Positions 10,502 through 21,468 of a DNA stretch of 64,000 bases are shown piece by piece. The notes below the pieces were generated by a model. It did no database searches, was not told the DNA's origin, and saw nothing but the letters and a program-made list of their open reading frames with translations. Origin of the DNA: Tritrichomonas musculus (lineage: Eukaryota; Parabasalia; Tritrichomonadida; Tritrichomonadidae); the NCBI GenBank assembly GCA_039105265.1, contig JAPFFF010000007.1, positions 3,410,001-3,474,000 of the forward strand, in the 5' to 3' direction. The translations under genes were made by a program, and so were the position numbers. Position 1 is the stretch's first letter. Each line of letters begins with the position of its first letter.

Positions 10502-13054
10502 CTAAACGAAACCAAATCCTTCAGAATTTCTAAGGCAAACCCTAAGTGAATTTTCAAGAACATTTTTATCCTGATAATCTGGTAGCGCCAACATCATTAC
10601 ACAAGTATGAGCAGTAGGCAAATAATTAACATCATCTGTTCTCTCAATCCTTAGATGGATTGTTTTTAAGCCACCAATTGGACTTCCTCGCAATCCGGTA
10701 ATAAAGAAAAGTAGCTTTTTCTTTTCTGCTAAATTAAAAACGTTAAAGAAAATATCCCAGAAATAAAATATAGTTGTTGATTCTGAATTGTAACCTCCAG
10801 AATATATCGCATTTGTGACTAATTCATCCCAATCAAATTTCTCCTCACCGCTGACAATTAAAGAAATTTCTTCAGGGTTAAACCATGCGCATAAATTGTG
10901 GCCAACGACACGAACAAATCCTTGATAAAAGTAACTGTATTTTTTGTTCAATAGTCTTTTTAAAAGAAAAGTGAAATAGTAGTTAATATACTGATGGACG
11001 TTTTCTTCAGTAACTTGAACTTCGCATCCATTTTTTATTAGATCTTCATTGACAACATGATATGACCCGTTAATATTTGTTGAGTTTGATGACTGAGAAG
11101 AATCAAAACCCGAAGACGATGAATGGTGATTACAATTTGCTGTTTGTTGTTGGTGTGGCGATGTTTCAGGATAAGTAGGATCAAAAATTGAATGATTTAT
11201 GGTAGTGGCAGAAAACCTCATATCTAATTGATCAAAGACATCATTTGTATAATGTGATAATTTCTCAAGATTATCGATTAAGTCCGGATAAACTTCCATT
11301 AGATCAATTCGAGTGATCTCTTTTTGAATCAAAGCTTTATATAATAGAATTGGGAATTTAATATTAAGTAAAACTTCACCTTGGTATCGTACACATAAAC
11401 CAACAAGCATTCCAAGCAATCGAAACCAACTTTCATCAACTTCTGCCAATGCAATTTTATCATCAGAATCATAGTCCTGTTCATAACTCAAGCTTCTTTG
11501 AACAGAGATGAATTCATTAGAATACTCGTTTTCTGGGAAGGGAGGATTGTAACGGGAAATAGAACCGCTATGATCAGAAAATGACACATCGTCTGATGAT
11601 GTTGGAGTCGCTAATTCTGAAGAGCTTGAATAACTTACTAAACTCGAGTTCGAAAAACTATTGTCATCACCTTCAAAATCAGGATAAAACCAAAGGTACT
11701 CGTTAGAAATCTTCCGGAGAACACCACTTCGGAGGTCTGAAAATGATTTTCCAACAATATCGAAAAACTCCCTACGGACACCACCAAAATCCATTGCATT
11801 TTCTCCTTCAAAACGGAAGCGAATATCTCCTTCTAGATCGCTTATTGTTAAAGAAAGAATTTTGGCAGCGTCAGTCATTATTCTGTTTCGACGTATATTC
11901 AATACTTTAATTTTTGAGTGATTGATTGGATTAAATTTAAAATAGCATTTTTTCCGAAATTCAAATGTTAATACAGCTGGCGTGTAAAGGAATGAAAATA
12001 AGCGTTTATCTTGAAACACTTTAATTTCTTCTTCAACATTTAAATAAGATGTCAACTGCTCATGAATAAAGATATCGTTTTTGCTAGACATATTGGACAA
12101 GTTTTGTAACACTAAACAGATATTGTGAAGAAAATCAGATCTTATATTTCCACGCCCAATATTTTGGCTTGATAAAGCATTTTGATAAAAAAATAGCGCA
12201 TCATCATTGTAATAATTGTTAAGATAAGCGTTATTTACTCCAGCGTTATTAATGGAATTCTGAGAATAATCTCGATTTATCTGATTAATACGATTTATGT
12301 CTTCTATATGATCATCATCTTGAATTAATAGAATTGTTATTGCATTATGGCATACACTAACAAAATTTTGTAAAAGACGTGGCATTTTAGCCATTTGGCG
12401 GCAAAAAAGTATTAAATCCGTCTTCAATATCATAGAGATTAGGCTGGAAAGGGCAAACATATTGACAGTGTTACATATGAATTGTGAAAAAATTGTTGAA
12501 ATAATAAGACCTCTTAAAAAGTGAAGTGTCCGTTTAACCTTTGAATTTCTAAATTTTTCACTAATTAGCTTAACAAATAAAGGTATATAACTTTCAAAAT
12601 ACTCTGCTTTTTCGCAAATCATCATTCTGAAATCATCGCATTTTTTATCATTTAATGATAGATCGTATGATGACAGATATAAATTATTATTGGCCAAAAG
12701 AAGAAATTGAAACGTATTGATATCATTAAAGACTTCTTTAAAAATGCTAAAATCATTTTTTTCGGGATTTTCTTTAAAAACAAGGTGAGAATTAAAATCG
12801 CAAATGTTTTGAACGATGGAAGGTTTAGTAGCAACTGGTGAAATGTATTTGCATAAATAGCATCCACCGTTTTCTCCATGTGTATTTGCTAAGAAAGCTG
12901 CAATGCGATCAATTTCTTTATCTTTTTCAAGTTTTGAAACTGATGGTGAAAGAAAGTTAAATTGATTACAAAAATAATTGGAGCAGCTTAAACCATTGCA
13001 TCCATATTTAAGTTGGTATTTATACACAGATTCCAATGTGCTTTGTTCACTCAT
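10502..13054 (-). CDS. UBE3A-like HECT E3 ubiquitin ligase with N-terminal AZUL zinc finger
   Basis: HECT ligase that takes ubiquitin from an E2 onto its own cysteine and passes it to a substrate. The C-terminal HECT domain (about 390-850) has the hallmark LPTAHTC; the catalytic cysteine is C818, followed by the usual 32-residue tail ending GFGFV. The N-terminus YKYQLKYGCNGLSCSNYFCN strongly resembles the AZUL zinc finger of UBE3A/E6AP, with C19, C24, C29 and a CYLC pair at C65/C68. AZUL in UBE3A binds the proteasome subunit Rpn10, so proteasome docking is an inference here. Two low-complexity Ser/Asn inserts interrupt the HECT N-lobe (about 465-525 and 640-670). The start is supported by an initiator about 16 bases upstream. 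Confidence 0.88.
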   Translation of the reverse strand: MSEQSTLESVYKYQLKYGCNGLSCSNYFCNQFNFLSPSVSKLEKDKEIDRIAAFLANTHGENGGCYLCKYISPVATKPSIVQNICDFNSHLVFKENPEKNDFSIFKEVFNDINTFQFLLLANNNLYLSSYDLSLNDKKCDDFRMMICEKAEYFESYIPLFVKLISEKFRNSKVKRTLHFLRGLIISTIFSQFICNTVNMFALSSLISMILKTDLILFCRQMAKMPRLLQNFVSVCHNAITILLIQDDDHIEDINRINQINRDYSQNSINNAGVNNAYLNNYYNDDALFFYQNALSSQNIGRGNIRSDFLHNICLVLQNLSNMSSKNDIFIHEQLTSYLNVEEEIKVFQDKRLFSFLYTPAVLTFEFRKKCYFKFNPINHSKIKVLNIRRNRIMTDAAKILSLTISDLEGDIRFRFEGENAMDFGGVRREFFDIVGKSFSDLRSGVLRKISNEYLWFYPDFEGDDNSFSNSSLVSYSSSSELATPTSSDDVSFSDHSGSISRYNPPFPENEYSNEFISVQRSLSYEQDYDSDDKIALAEVDESWFRLLGMLVGLCVRYQGEVLLNIKFPILLYKALIQKEITRIDLMEVYPDLIDNLEKLSHYTNDVFDQLDMRFSATTINHSIFDPTYPETSPHQQQTANCNHHSSSSGFDSSQSSNSTNINGSYHVVNEDLIKNGCEVQVTEENVHQYINYYFTFLLKRLLNKKYSYFYQGFVRVVGHNLCAWFNPEEISLIVSGEEKFDWDELVTNAIYSGGYNSESTTIFYFWDIFFNVFNLAEKKKLLFFITGLRGSPIGGLKTIHLRIERTDDVNYLPTAHTCVMMLALPDYQDKNVLENSLRVCLRNSEGFGFV

Positions 13055-13064
13055 GATTTATGAT

Positions 13065-13070
13065 TAATGA
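13065..13070 (-). promoter_or_regulatory. Initiator (Inr) match upstream of the HECT gene
   Basis: On the minus strand TCATTA fits TCA-Y-W-W and its central A lies 14 bases before the start codon (13054). It is the third host gene in the window with this pattern. Confidence 0.4.
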
Positions 13071-14374
13071 TGTATAAAATTCAAATACAATTTTGAGACA
13101 AATTCAATATATGTGAAAAATGATTAAAAAACAAGACATAATTTAACAGCAAATATGCACTTCATATCCTATTTCATGGATAAAAATCGAATATCTATGA
13201 TTCAAAAGAGATTTTATTTTCAATTAATGGAAAATTAAATTGAATTATTTATCACTAAATTTCAGATTTCCAATTTTCCAGCTAATAATAAAATGATTAA
13301 TTTTTATTAAATCAATTATATGACATATAATATTTCTCAAAATAATTCTTGAGAGTGACATTATGCAAATTTTTGATAATGTTTTGAAAATTGAGTTAAA
13401 TTTAGAAATTTATTCTGAGTCGGCCTTGTCATATTCCGAACCATCGATATTAATAAGACAAGTTTACACATCAAGTTGGCATAATAGGGAATAAAAATGT
13501 GAGTTGGAAAGCTAAAGATATATATTTCAAAGTTTCAAATCTAGATTAGAGCTTTAATCTTTAAAGTGGTAAATAATTTCTATCAAATTATTAACACAAA
13601 AATTGTGAAAACATTTACGTTTTTATGATAATATAATTAATATAAATATTTATATTAATTTAGAGTAATATTAAATATAAAAATCAAAGTAGGGCATTTT
13701 TATTGTATTTTATATAATCAATAATAAAAATTGAATAAAGACGAATAAGCATACACTCAAAATAAATTTTGGCAAATAAGATTAATCATTAAATATCTTT
13801 TTCTTAATCGATTTTTTTAGAGAAATATTTAGTGATATAAATATCATCTTTTATGCAGACAATAATTATTTGATATTATATAGATGATTAATTTTATTGG
13901 GCCAAAACAATTGTATTTTCATTTTTTATCATTTTACTCATTTGTTTATGTAAACTTCAATTCTGATATTAAGAATACTTCATTAAAAGTTTGTGAAAAA
14001 AAGCAATGTTTTTGTATATTTTATTTACTCTAGTGAATATCATGAAAAATTAATATATGCTTACCATTTACTTATTGATTTGTGAATATGAGTAAGGATG
14101 TCGATTTGGGCAATTTGATTTTTTTTTTTTTTTTTGGGCAAATGGTTTTGGGCAGAGAGTTTCATAAAAAAATTGGGAGAGCGGGGGGGGATATATATAT
14201 ATATAAAAAAAGCTTAATTCGAAAAATCGAACCAGGCACTTCTCAATTTTAACAAACTCTAGAATCAATCAATCAATCTCAATCGAAAATTTGGGAATTA
14301 ATTTCCCAAAAACGAGATTGGTCAGCTTTGTTTGAGTTTTAATTCTCTCTTACAAACTTGTATCAATTCAAATA

Positions 14375-14407
14375 GAGGCATATCAACCAAAAAAAGCTCT
14401 CAAAAAG
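14375..14407 (+). repeat. Dispersed 33-base repeat, copy 1
   Basis: Matches 42930-42962 over 33 bases with one difference; the core reads TATCAACCAAAAAAAGC then TCTCAAAAAG. The two copies are 28.5 kb apart, one on each side of the DOCK gene and locus A. Sequence with GGGCA words lies near both copies, so they may be parts of one degraded repeat family. Confidence 0.65.
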
Positions 14408-15940
14408 TGAAAGTAGAAAAGAAGATAAGTCCAATTATAAAAGATTAATATAAAAAAGAAGAATGTATTTATGATCTTTGGAATCCAATTATTTAGAGTG
14501 TACAATAAAAATTAATAGTTTTTAGGTAAAAAACATCAATTTTGATTTTCCATTTTATCCACTCTATAGAAATATAAGATCCAAGATTCTTTACATTTAT
14601 AACTTAATATTATTAACAAATTACTAATAGTTTTTATGATTACTCTATACGTTCTTTAAATATCTAAACATAAAACGTCTTATTTTCAAATAGCTGTGAT
14701 ACTAATCATATTTCATTTTTTATTCAAAATAAAACAGCCATTTTAATAATTATATTGGGATTTTCTTTTATACGTTTCAATATACACTAATATTATACTT
14801 TCAATTCAATTGATAGTCCATTGAAAAAATAAAATAAAATTAGGGCTCAAAATATGATTTTCAGAGGATTTATAGAACTTATGATAAATTCATTTCTTTT
14901 TACTTAAAAATTATATAAAAAAAATTTTGAAATACTGATTGTCTAAAAATAAGTTACCCAAAATTTTTAAAATTTTCGAAAATAACGTTTTCTAGTAGTT
15001 TTTTTTTTTAACCAAATAAACTTTTCTTCTTTCTTCAAGAATTTAAATATTTTATATAATTGAATTAAAATTACTTTAAAAATGGACAAAAAAAATAAAA
15101 AATAAAAACAGAAATATTTTTTCACCTTCCAAATTTATCACATATATAATATGGTTTGTTTTTATTTTTTTGGCTAAATATATGATTTGATTTTATTCTA
15201 TTTAAATAGAGATAAATTTAGATATTTTTTAAAATATTTTTATACAATTAATTCGATTCTATTTCAAATTAAATCAAATTTTAAATCCATGTATCGGAAC
15301 TTTGTCAACTTTTTGATAGAATAATTTTACATTCGAATTTTATTTATCATTCTATTATATAATACACATATAATTTGTTTCAATTACAGACATTTGTTTT
15401 TTATTATTTTAAATTTTCTTCACAAATATATAAAAAACAACTTTTTAAGAGATTATGTTTTCAAAATTAAAATTTTAAACATCCATTTGACGATTTAGAG
15501 AGACAAAAGACTTTTTTAGGAGCAATACGACCATTACATTTTTTAACGATATGTAAAAATTCGATATTTGCCAGCTCGACAATAATTTCCACTACCATAT
15601 TGTAATATTCATTGAATTAGATTATCTCTCAGATTATTCCACTGTACTATATTTTTTGGTGCAAATCTTAGTAGTGTTATCTCAGTCATCCATTTTTCTA
15701 TTACCCTCTATCAATACATACATATCATTTTCATACATTTCACGACTCCTTCTACTAGATTATTAATTCAAGTCATAAACAAAAAAATGGCCGCATAAAA
15801 GAGATTATTGCACAATTTCTGTCAACACATGAGCGTTAGAATAGCCAAGTCCAATAATGGGTAATGTTTTTTTGGACCATTCAAAAGTGAATAAAAGTTA
15901 AACTTTTTGATAATATGCTATAACTTTTTGAATTTTTTTT

Positions 15941-16003
15941 GAGCGTTTGGGTAAACTATTTTTGTTCTTGGACTATGTTTTTTTGGGGTCACAGGTTCGA
16001 TTC
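15941..16003 (+). other. Possible decayed tRNA-derived sequence (Pol III box A/B-like)
   Basis: AGGTTCGATTCC at 15992-16003 is a full box B (tRNA T-arm) match, preceded by GGGGTCAC as in many tRNAs. A weak box-A-like GAGCGTTTGGG lies about 50 bases upstream. The stems do not pair well enough for a working tRNA, so this is a relic or a SINE piece at best. Confidence 0.25.
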
Positions 16004-16616
16004 CCATCTTCTAGTCAAAAATTTTTGGGTAACTTTTTTCTGGACAATCAGTAAATCATTTTTTGTTTTTCCGATCGAACTTTTTCAAATAATTATATTT
16101 TAAATAAATATTTGAGAATATTCGAGCAGAAATTTATTTTGTTGATTAATAAAAATTATATACTTCTTTATTACAAATCAAATAATGATTTTACCTACTT
16201 TGTAAAAACAAAATAAAATATTTTAAGGCGGTAGTCTCCTATTTTTTCGTAAACCATTCAATATTGATAAAACTCATAGAATTGAGGTTTCAATGGTAAT
16301 ATACTATGAAAAGGTTAAATGACCTTTGTATTTGTCCTTAACGATCAAAATAAAAAAAATAGTTTTTTCTTTTCTTTGTTTCTATGGTAAAAAATTGCAA
16401 TTTTTTAAAAATAAGATTAAAAAAATATCTACATAATTAACCCATTTTATTGAAATATTAATTAAATTAAAATACCTTTTCTTTTATGGCTTTTTTTCAA
16501 AAAACGTGGAACGAATGAATATTAAAAAAAAAATAATTAATAGCATAATTTCCTTGCTTTAAATTAAAAACAAATTTAACAATAAAATTCTTTTTTGAAA
16601 TAATATTATTATGATA

Positions 16617-17118
16617 AGGGTGTCCAAATTGGATATTATAACCGTTTTTTGGATTTTTTTATTTATATTTTTTGGATAACGGTTTTATTTTGAATTACTA
16701 TTTGTCTATATAGAATTATTAAAAAAAAACAATAAATTCTTTATTTTTGCATATTTTTGTGCATTTGCTGTTAATTAAATTAGTTATGCATTGGGTTTTT
16801 TAATTTTCTTTGATGCAAAATAAAGGAAATGGCAGAAATTTCAAAAAATCCAAAAATATTAATGTAAACTATAGAATGGATTTTTTATATATCCATTCAA
16901 TGGTTTATTTTGGATTTTCTCAGAAAAAAATCCATTCAATGGTTTACAGTATTCAAAAAAATTCATTCTATAGTTTACATTAAGAACTTTTTGAGAATAA
17001 AAATCCATTTATTAAAACTTTTGATTTATTATATGAAAAAATGAAAAATCCAAGCTGGATTTTTTTTCCATCCAGGATTACGGTTATCCTACGATAAAAT
17101 CCAAAATGGACAGGATTA
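16617..17118. mobile_element. Candidate 502-bp non-autonomous DNA transposon
   Basis: The ends share TGTCCA then TTGGAT in inverted orientation (left near 16621, right near 17112). A 9-bp direct repeat ATTATGATA lies just outside at 16608-16616 and 17119-17127. Inside is a nested inverted repeat (about 16857-16880 against 16960-16983, ATGTAAACTATAGAATG and its complement) around repeated CCATTCAATGG words. The outermost few bases of the two ends do not match, and an AT-rich 9-mer could recur by chance, so the call is tentative. Confidence 0.4.
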
Positions 17119-17295
17119 ATTATGATATAATTATCATCATTTTTTTCGATTCGTGCCCTAGGCTTTTAAAATATTTTTAAACATTTTTTTAAATTTTGGA
17201 ATCGATATGATTCAAATCTTATCAACAAAAAATTTTGTCATACATTTTCCAAAAAAAATCAGTTGAAATGATGGTAAAATCAAATATACATATTG

Positions 17296-18909
17296 TTATG
17301 AATCTTTTTGCCTTAAATCCCCAGTGGATGGCAGAAAAAAATATAAAAATAGGAAATTTCCTATTTTTATAGCATATTCAATGTTATGTTCTTTGAGAAG
17401 TATTTTTTTAGCAACCTTAGTTCGTTCCTTTATTTGATATTTTTGAGTATATGCAAGTTTATGTATTTCAACATTGTTTACAATTATGATATCACTCAAA
17501 CAGATTACCAAAAATCGGTAGAAACATAATTTATCATCTTCATTGTCAGCAATAATGCATTCGCTTCTTAAAAATTCAATTGGTAAATCCTTGATATGTC
17601 CAGTAACCTTTCGCATTCGTGAGACAGTAAATGAAGCTGAACCAACGATTGTTAATTTAGTTGATGAAGATGTTGTTTCTAATGAATGGAGATTTGATTC
17701 AATATACATTTTAATATAATCAAGGTCCTGAATTGAATTTACAATAATTGGAATTGATTCTTTAAAGTTTCTCCATTTGATTTCACGAGCCTCATATTCA
17801 TATTTATTTTCATCAGAATCTTCACCAAAATTAATTGTGGGAGATTCAAATACACCAGATAATTGGAAATGAATTTTGAATGGTTTGAGTTCAGTATCAA
17901 AAACTTGTTTCAATGCATTAAATATATCATCCAATATTGTGATTCGATTGAAATAATAAATAACAATTGGTGAACCATCGAATTGCTTTTGAGTAATATT
18001 TGTTTCGGGATAGTTATTATAATGTTTCCAAGCATTAACAGCCTTATCAAAATCTTGTGGTTCATTAATGATTAACCAATCACCTTGTTTTGGATTGAAT
18101 TTATGATTGTATTTTTCAAGATATTCATATAATTCTTCGTTTTCAGGAACATAATATTCAAGTAAATGTGATTTGTCATGAATTTCTTTTGATTCAACTT
18201 TTTTGAGAGTTGGAGTTTTAGATTCTTTTATCAAATTAATTGCATCATCAATTGCATCGCGAGCACGTTTAATTGCATTTTCAATTTTAAATTGATTATC
18301 TAATTTGTTTTGAGAATTAATTCTTGTAAGTTCATCTAGAGAATCAATTTGTTTGTATTTGTTTTTATCAAATTTGTTGAAGAAATCATTATCATCACGA
18401 ACTTGTTTATCATGAAATTCTTGATTGATTTGTTGTTGTTGTTCATTGAAATATTGATAATCAGATTCATTTGGTTGTTCATCTTCATAAAATGATTCAC
18501 GATTTAATATATCTTGATAATTGTGTTCATAAGATTTATTTAATTCATGCTGTTCATTATAATATTGATTATATGTTTCATTCAATTCATCATCATTAAT
18601 CGATTCATTATTAAAATAATCTAGATAATTTTGTTCATATTGACGACGATTTTGTTCATGAGTTATGAAATTATCAAGTTTTATCAGAAAATCATCACTA
18701 TTATTGAAATCAAGCCCAATTATTTGTTGTGCATTATGTTGATTAAGATATGTATATAATGTTCTGATATTTCGTAATTTAGCACCTCCTCGATATCGAC
18801 GAGTATCTGCAATTTCAAGATTTTCATTAAGTCCTTGATTAATATTATTAATAGATTCAACAATATCGTTATTAGAAAAATCAATAAATGAATTTTGGTT
18901 GAAGGCCAT
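17296..18909 (-). pseudogene. N-terminal fragment of a Maverick protein-primed DNA polymerase B
   Basis: Fossil piece of a Maverick/Polinton polymerase gene. Residues 1-85 resemble the 73-residue domain that is triplicated in the polymerase at 24.4-29.9 kb, here in a single copy. Next comes a stretch rich in Asn, Gln, Tyr and Glu (about 85-215). Residues from about 250 on align well with the pre-exonuclease part of that same polymerase, for example KPFKIHFQLSGVFESP, the SASFTVSRM segment and CFYRFLVICL. Exonuclease and polymerase motifs are absent, so only the N-terminal part is here and the gene is broken. It is more AT-rich than the neighbouring remnant and closer in composition to locus B, which suggests a separate Maverick copy. 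Confidence 0.75.
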
Positions 18910-19011
18910 TTATCAAAAATAAAAATGTTGAAAAAAATTATTTCAAAAATTAATTTATAAATTATATTTTGAACTTCCTTTGGAAAACAGGCCACCCCTA
19001 TTCATTTTCAT

Positions 19012-19160
19012 AACTTGTTCTGGAGCTTGATTTTCATAAGTAGTTTCCAACGAATTTCAAACTTGTTCTGGGAGCTTGGTTCTTGAGGTAGGTCTCTAAC
19101 GTGTTTATGAAAAGTTTGGTGTTGGAGTGCAATTTTTTCTGGGAGCTTGGTTCCTGGTAT
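19012..19160 (+). repeat. Degenerate tandem repeats at the junction of two Maverick remnants
   Basis: Three imperfect units share CTTGTTCTGGGAGCTTGGTT (copies near 19013, 19061 and 19131), with spacing of about 50-70 bases. They lie between the AT-rich polymerase fragment and the remnant that follows, so they may be terminal or junction sequence of one of the elements. Confidence 0.55.
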
Positions 19161-19263
19161 TGGGAGACAAGGAAATTCGCACGGAAATTATTCGACCCGC
19201 CATTCCGCACATATATATACTACTCACATATCTTTATGCAAATTTGTGTAATCCAGTATGCTC

Positions 19264-21449
19264 TTAACACCCCAGTACACATCTAATTGGGAATCTGTTG
19301 TAATCTGCTGTATTCCCATACTTGGTTGTAATAAATTTAATAGCATAGATATACAAATGTGCTTTATCTTGTAATTCGATTAGCTTCTTTTTATTGGAAT
19401 GTGGGATGTCGAACGATTCTATAATGTGGTTTAGAAGTTTGGCTTCCTTCTCTTTTATTGCCAATAGTTCTTCTCTTTTACGTATTAGTTCCAGTTGTTC
19501 TTGTGCAGCAGATTCTTTAGTTTTATTATTTTCTTTGTTTAGAGTTTCGATTAGGTCTTTATTAGATTCGATAAATAGTTTCTCCGATTGTTCTTCTTTA
19601 TATTTTTTTGCAATCGTTGTTACTTTATCGTTTGGAAACTCTAATGGAATGTTATCGATTTCTCGTAAGATTATAGGAACGTGGCCTGTAATAAGTTTAC
19701 CAATACATTTGGAACGTTGTGTTCGGAGACGAACGATTGGAGAATCGATTAGCCCAGTAGTTTCTGGATTTGCGTTTAACGATTTCTTTGGAAAGAAGTA
19801 TTTAGAGCCAGTTGTAAGATAAGTTTCTAATTCTTCCATTACAAATCGTTTATCGACATTATTTGTTAATTTCTTTCCAAAGTTGTTTGTTGGATTAATA
19901 GATTATCGAAAATTCTTCTAATAGATAGAACAATAATCGGAGTGTTAAACGAATATAGTTTAATTAGATTGCTAATCTTGTTTGTCGAGATGTCTTTAAT
20001 AAAGAGACCATTAATTTTGTTGGTACATTTGTTTACCGAATAGGAGTACAAACCAAGATTGTTATCTAAATCCAGAATTAATAAATTATATTTAATAGCA
20101 GATTGGATAAGTTTCCATTGGTTTGGAATACTATTGTAATATAACAAGTTAGGTGGAAGTAAGTTTGTAAGATAATCGAGATGTTTATTTATTTAATCTT
20201 GTGTTACAGCACAATTTTGGATATAGAATGTTATCTCTAAGCGTAATAAACCTGTTTCGACACATTTAGAGATACTTTCTTTTAATATTTGTTCTGGATT
20301 ATCTATCCAATCCGAATAATGGTTTCCGACCTTACCTCGAACAGAAGGAGATTCGATAAACTGGACATACTTGTTGTAGAATTTATATCGAACTGTTCCA
20401 TAATTAGATTTCGTAATAAATGTTAAACAATTTTTTCCAACAACTATCTCAGCCTCATACAGTTCTGGATTATTGATGACCTGTATCATATTATTGATGA
20501 TTTCATCTGATATTTGGCATACAGTATATAAGTACATAAGAAGCCCACGGTATTTGGAGGGGACTTCACTATAAGCCTCCTCTTCCTCATCCTCTTCACT
20601 TGAGTCTTCAATGGGTTACACTTGGGGTTTCTGTGAGGGTACCATTGGGGGTGCTACTGGAGGTGCCAATTCGGGGATATCCGGTAATGGTTTCTGTGAG
20701 GGTACCATTGGGGGTGCCTCTGGGATTACCACTTGGGGTTTCTCTGGGATTACCACTGGAGGTGCTACTGGGGGTTCATCTGGAGGTTCCACTTCAGGAA
20801 AATCCGATAATGGTATCTGTGGAGGTGCCATTGGGGGTGCCTCTGGAGGTTTCGGTTGGGGTTTCAAATATTAATTCGGATCTCTGAAGTAAGTCGTGGC
20901 ATCATTTTTAAGTCTTTGCTTCAAAGTTTGTTTCGTATTAGCGTTATTCCTGTGGAATCCATTACAAATATCTTCTATGTTTTTGAGCGTCTGTTGTAAC
21001 TTATCATTGTACAGATCTGGATTATTGATGACATGTATCATATTATCGATGATTTCTTTTGACACACCGCATATAACATATAATAACCTAAGAGTACCAC
21101 GGAGATTGTTGTTCTGGACTTTATTCTGATAATATTCATATTTACCTGGGTCTTCGGAGTCTTTTAAATAGTTATTCAGTTCATAGTTGAACTCTCGGAG
21201 CCTGTACGAAAGATAACCCTTATTACGTTCAACTTGATCAGCACTAATGGGATCTCCTCCTGAATTTGGCCCTGCGCGCTTAAGATCCATGAACTTACCA
21301 AACACCTTAGCACCGTACAGATTTCTATTATTGATGACACCTGTCATAGCGTTGATGGTTTCATCTGTTGCTTTGCATTCACTATATAAAAACTTAAGGA
21401 TATTACGGTCTCTGGCGCTCTTGACTTCATTATCAATACGGGTAAGCAT
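19264..21449 (-). pseudogene. Broken Maverick gene of unknown function with repeated LY-x-x-C domain
   Basis: Same-strand coding stretches fill this span and look like one decayed gene with a few breaks; I do not recognise the family. A short domain with the pattern LY-x-x-C, EIIDNMIHVINNPDLY occurs three times: twice in the first part (about 20.97-21.43 kb) and once near 20.44-20.54 kb. A Pro-rich tract and a short acidic run lie between them. The last part (191 residues) is predicted helical and coiled, rich in Glu and Lys. The gene runs away from the divergent fibre gene. Structural or virion roles are possible but there is no direct evidence. Confidence 0.5.
20616..20867 (-). repeat. Pro-rich coding repeat (PPxAPPMVPSQKP units)
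   Basis: Imperfect repeats of 12-15 codons read on the minus strand as EAPPMVPSQKPLPDIPE and variants. The opposite strand gives Gly/Val-rich frames that are shadows. It lies inside the broken gene above and probably encoded a flexible linker. Confidence 0.6.
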
Positions 21450-21468
21450 ACCTTTATTTTATAGTAAA

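Larger units (their letters stand above)
13055..17295. other. Long AT-rich intergenic region without supported genes
   Basis: About 4.2 kb between the HECT gene and Maverick locus A. No frame with credible coding content is seen on either strand. It holds homopolymer A and T runs, a short G run plus TA tract at about 14182-14206, one copy of a dispersed 33-base repeat (14375-14407), a box-B-like Pol III remnant (about 15941-16003) and a candidate small transposon (16617-17118). The remainder shows nothing recognisable. Confidence 0.7.

Noticed and set aside
14068-14268. Minus-strand frame of 66 codons
   Set aside because: Made of low-complexity Lys, Pro and Tyr-Ile runs from homopolymers and a TA tract.
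19101-19286. Plus-strand frame over the tandem repeats
   Set aside because: Short, lies on degenerate repeats, no homologue or start signal.
20600-20887. Gly-rich plus-strand frames
   Set aside because: Antisense of the Pro-rich repeat; no independent gene evidence.
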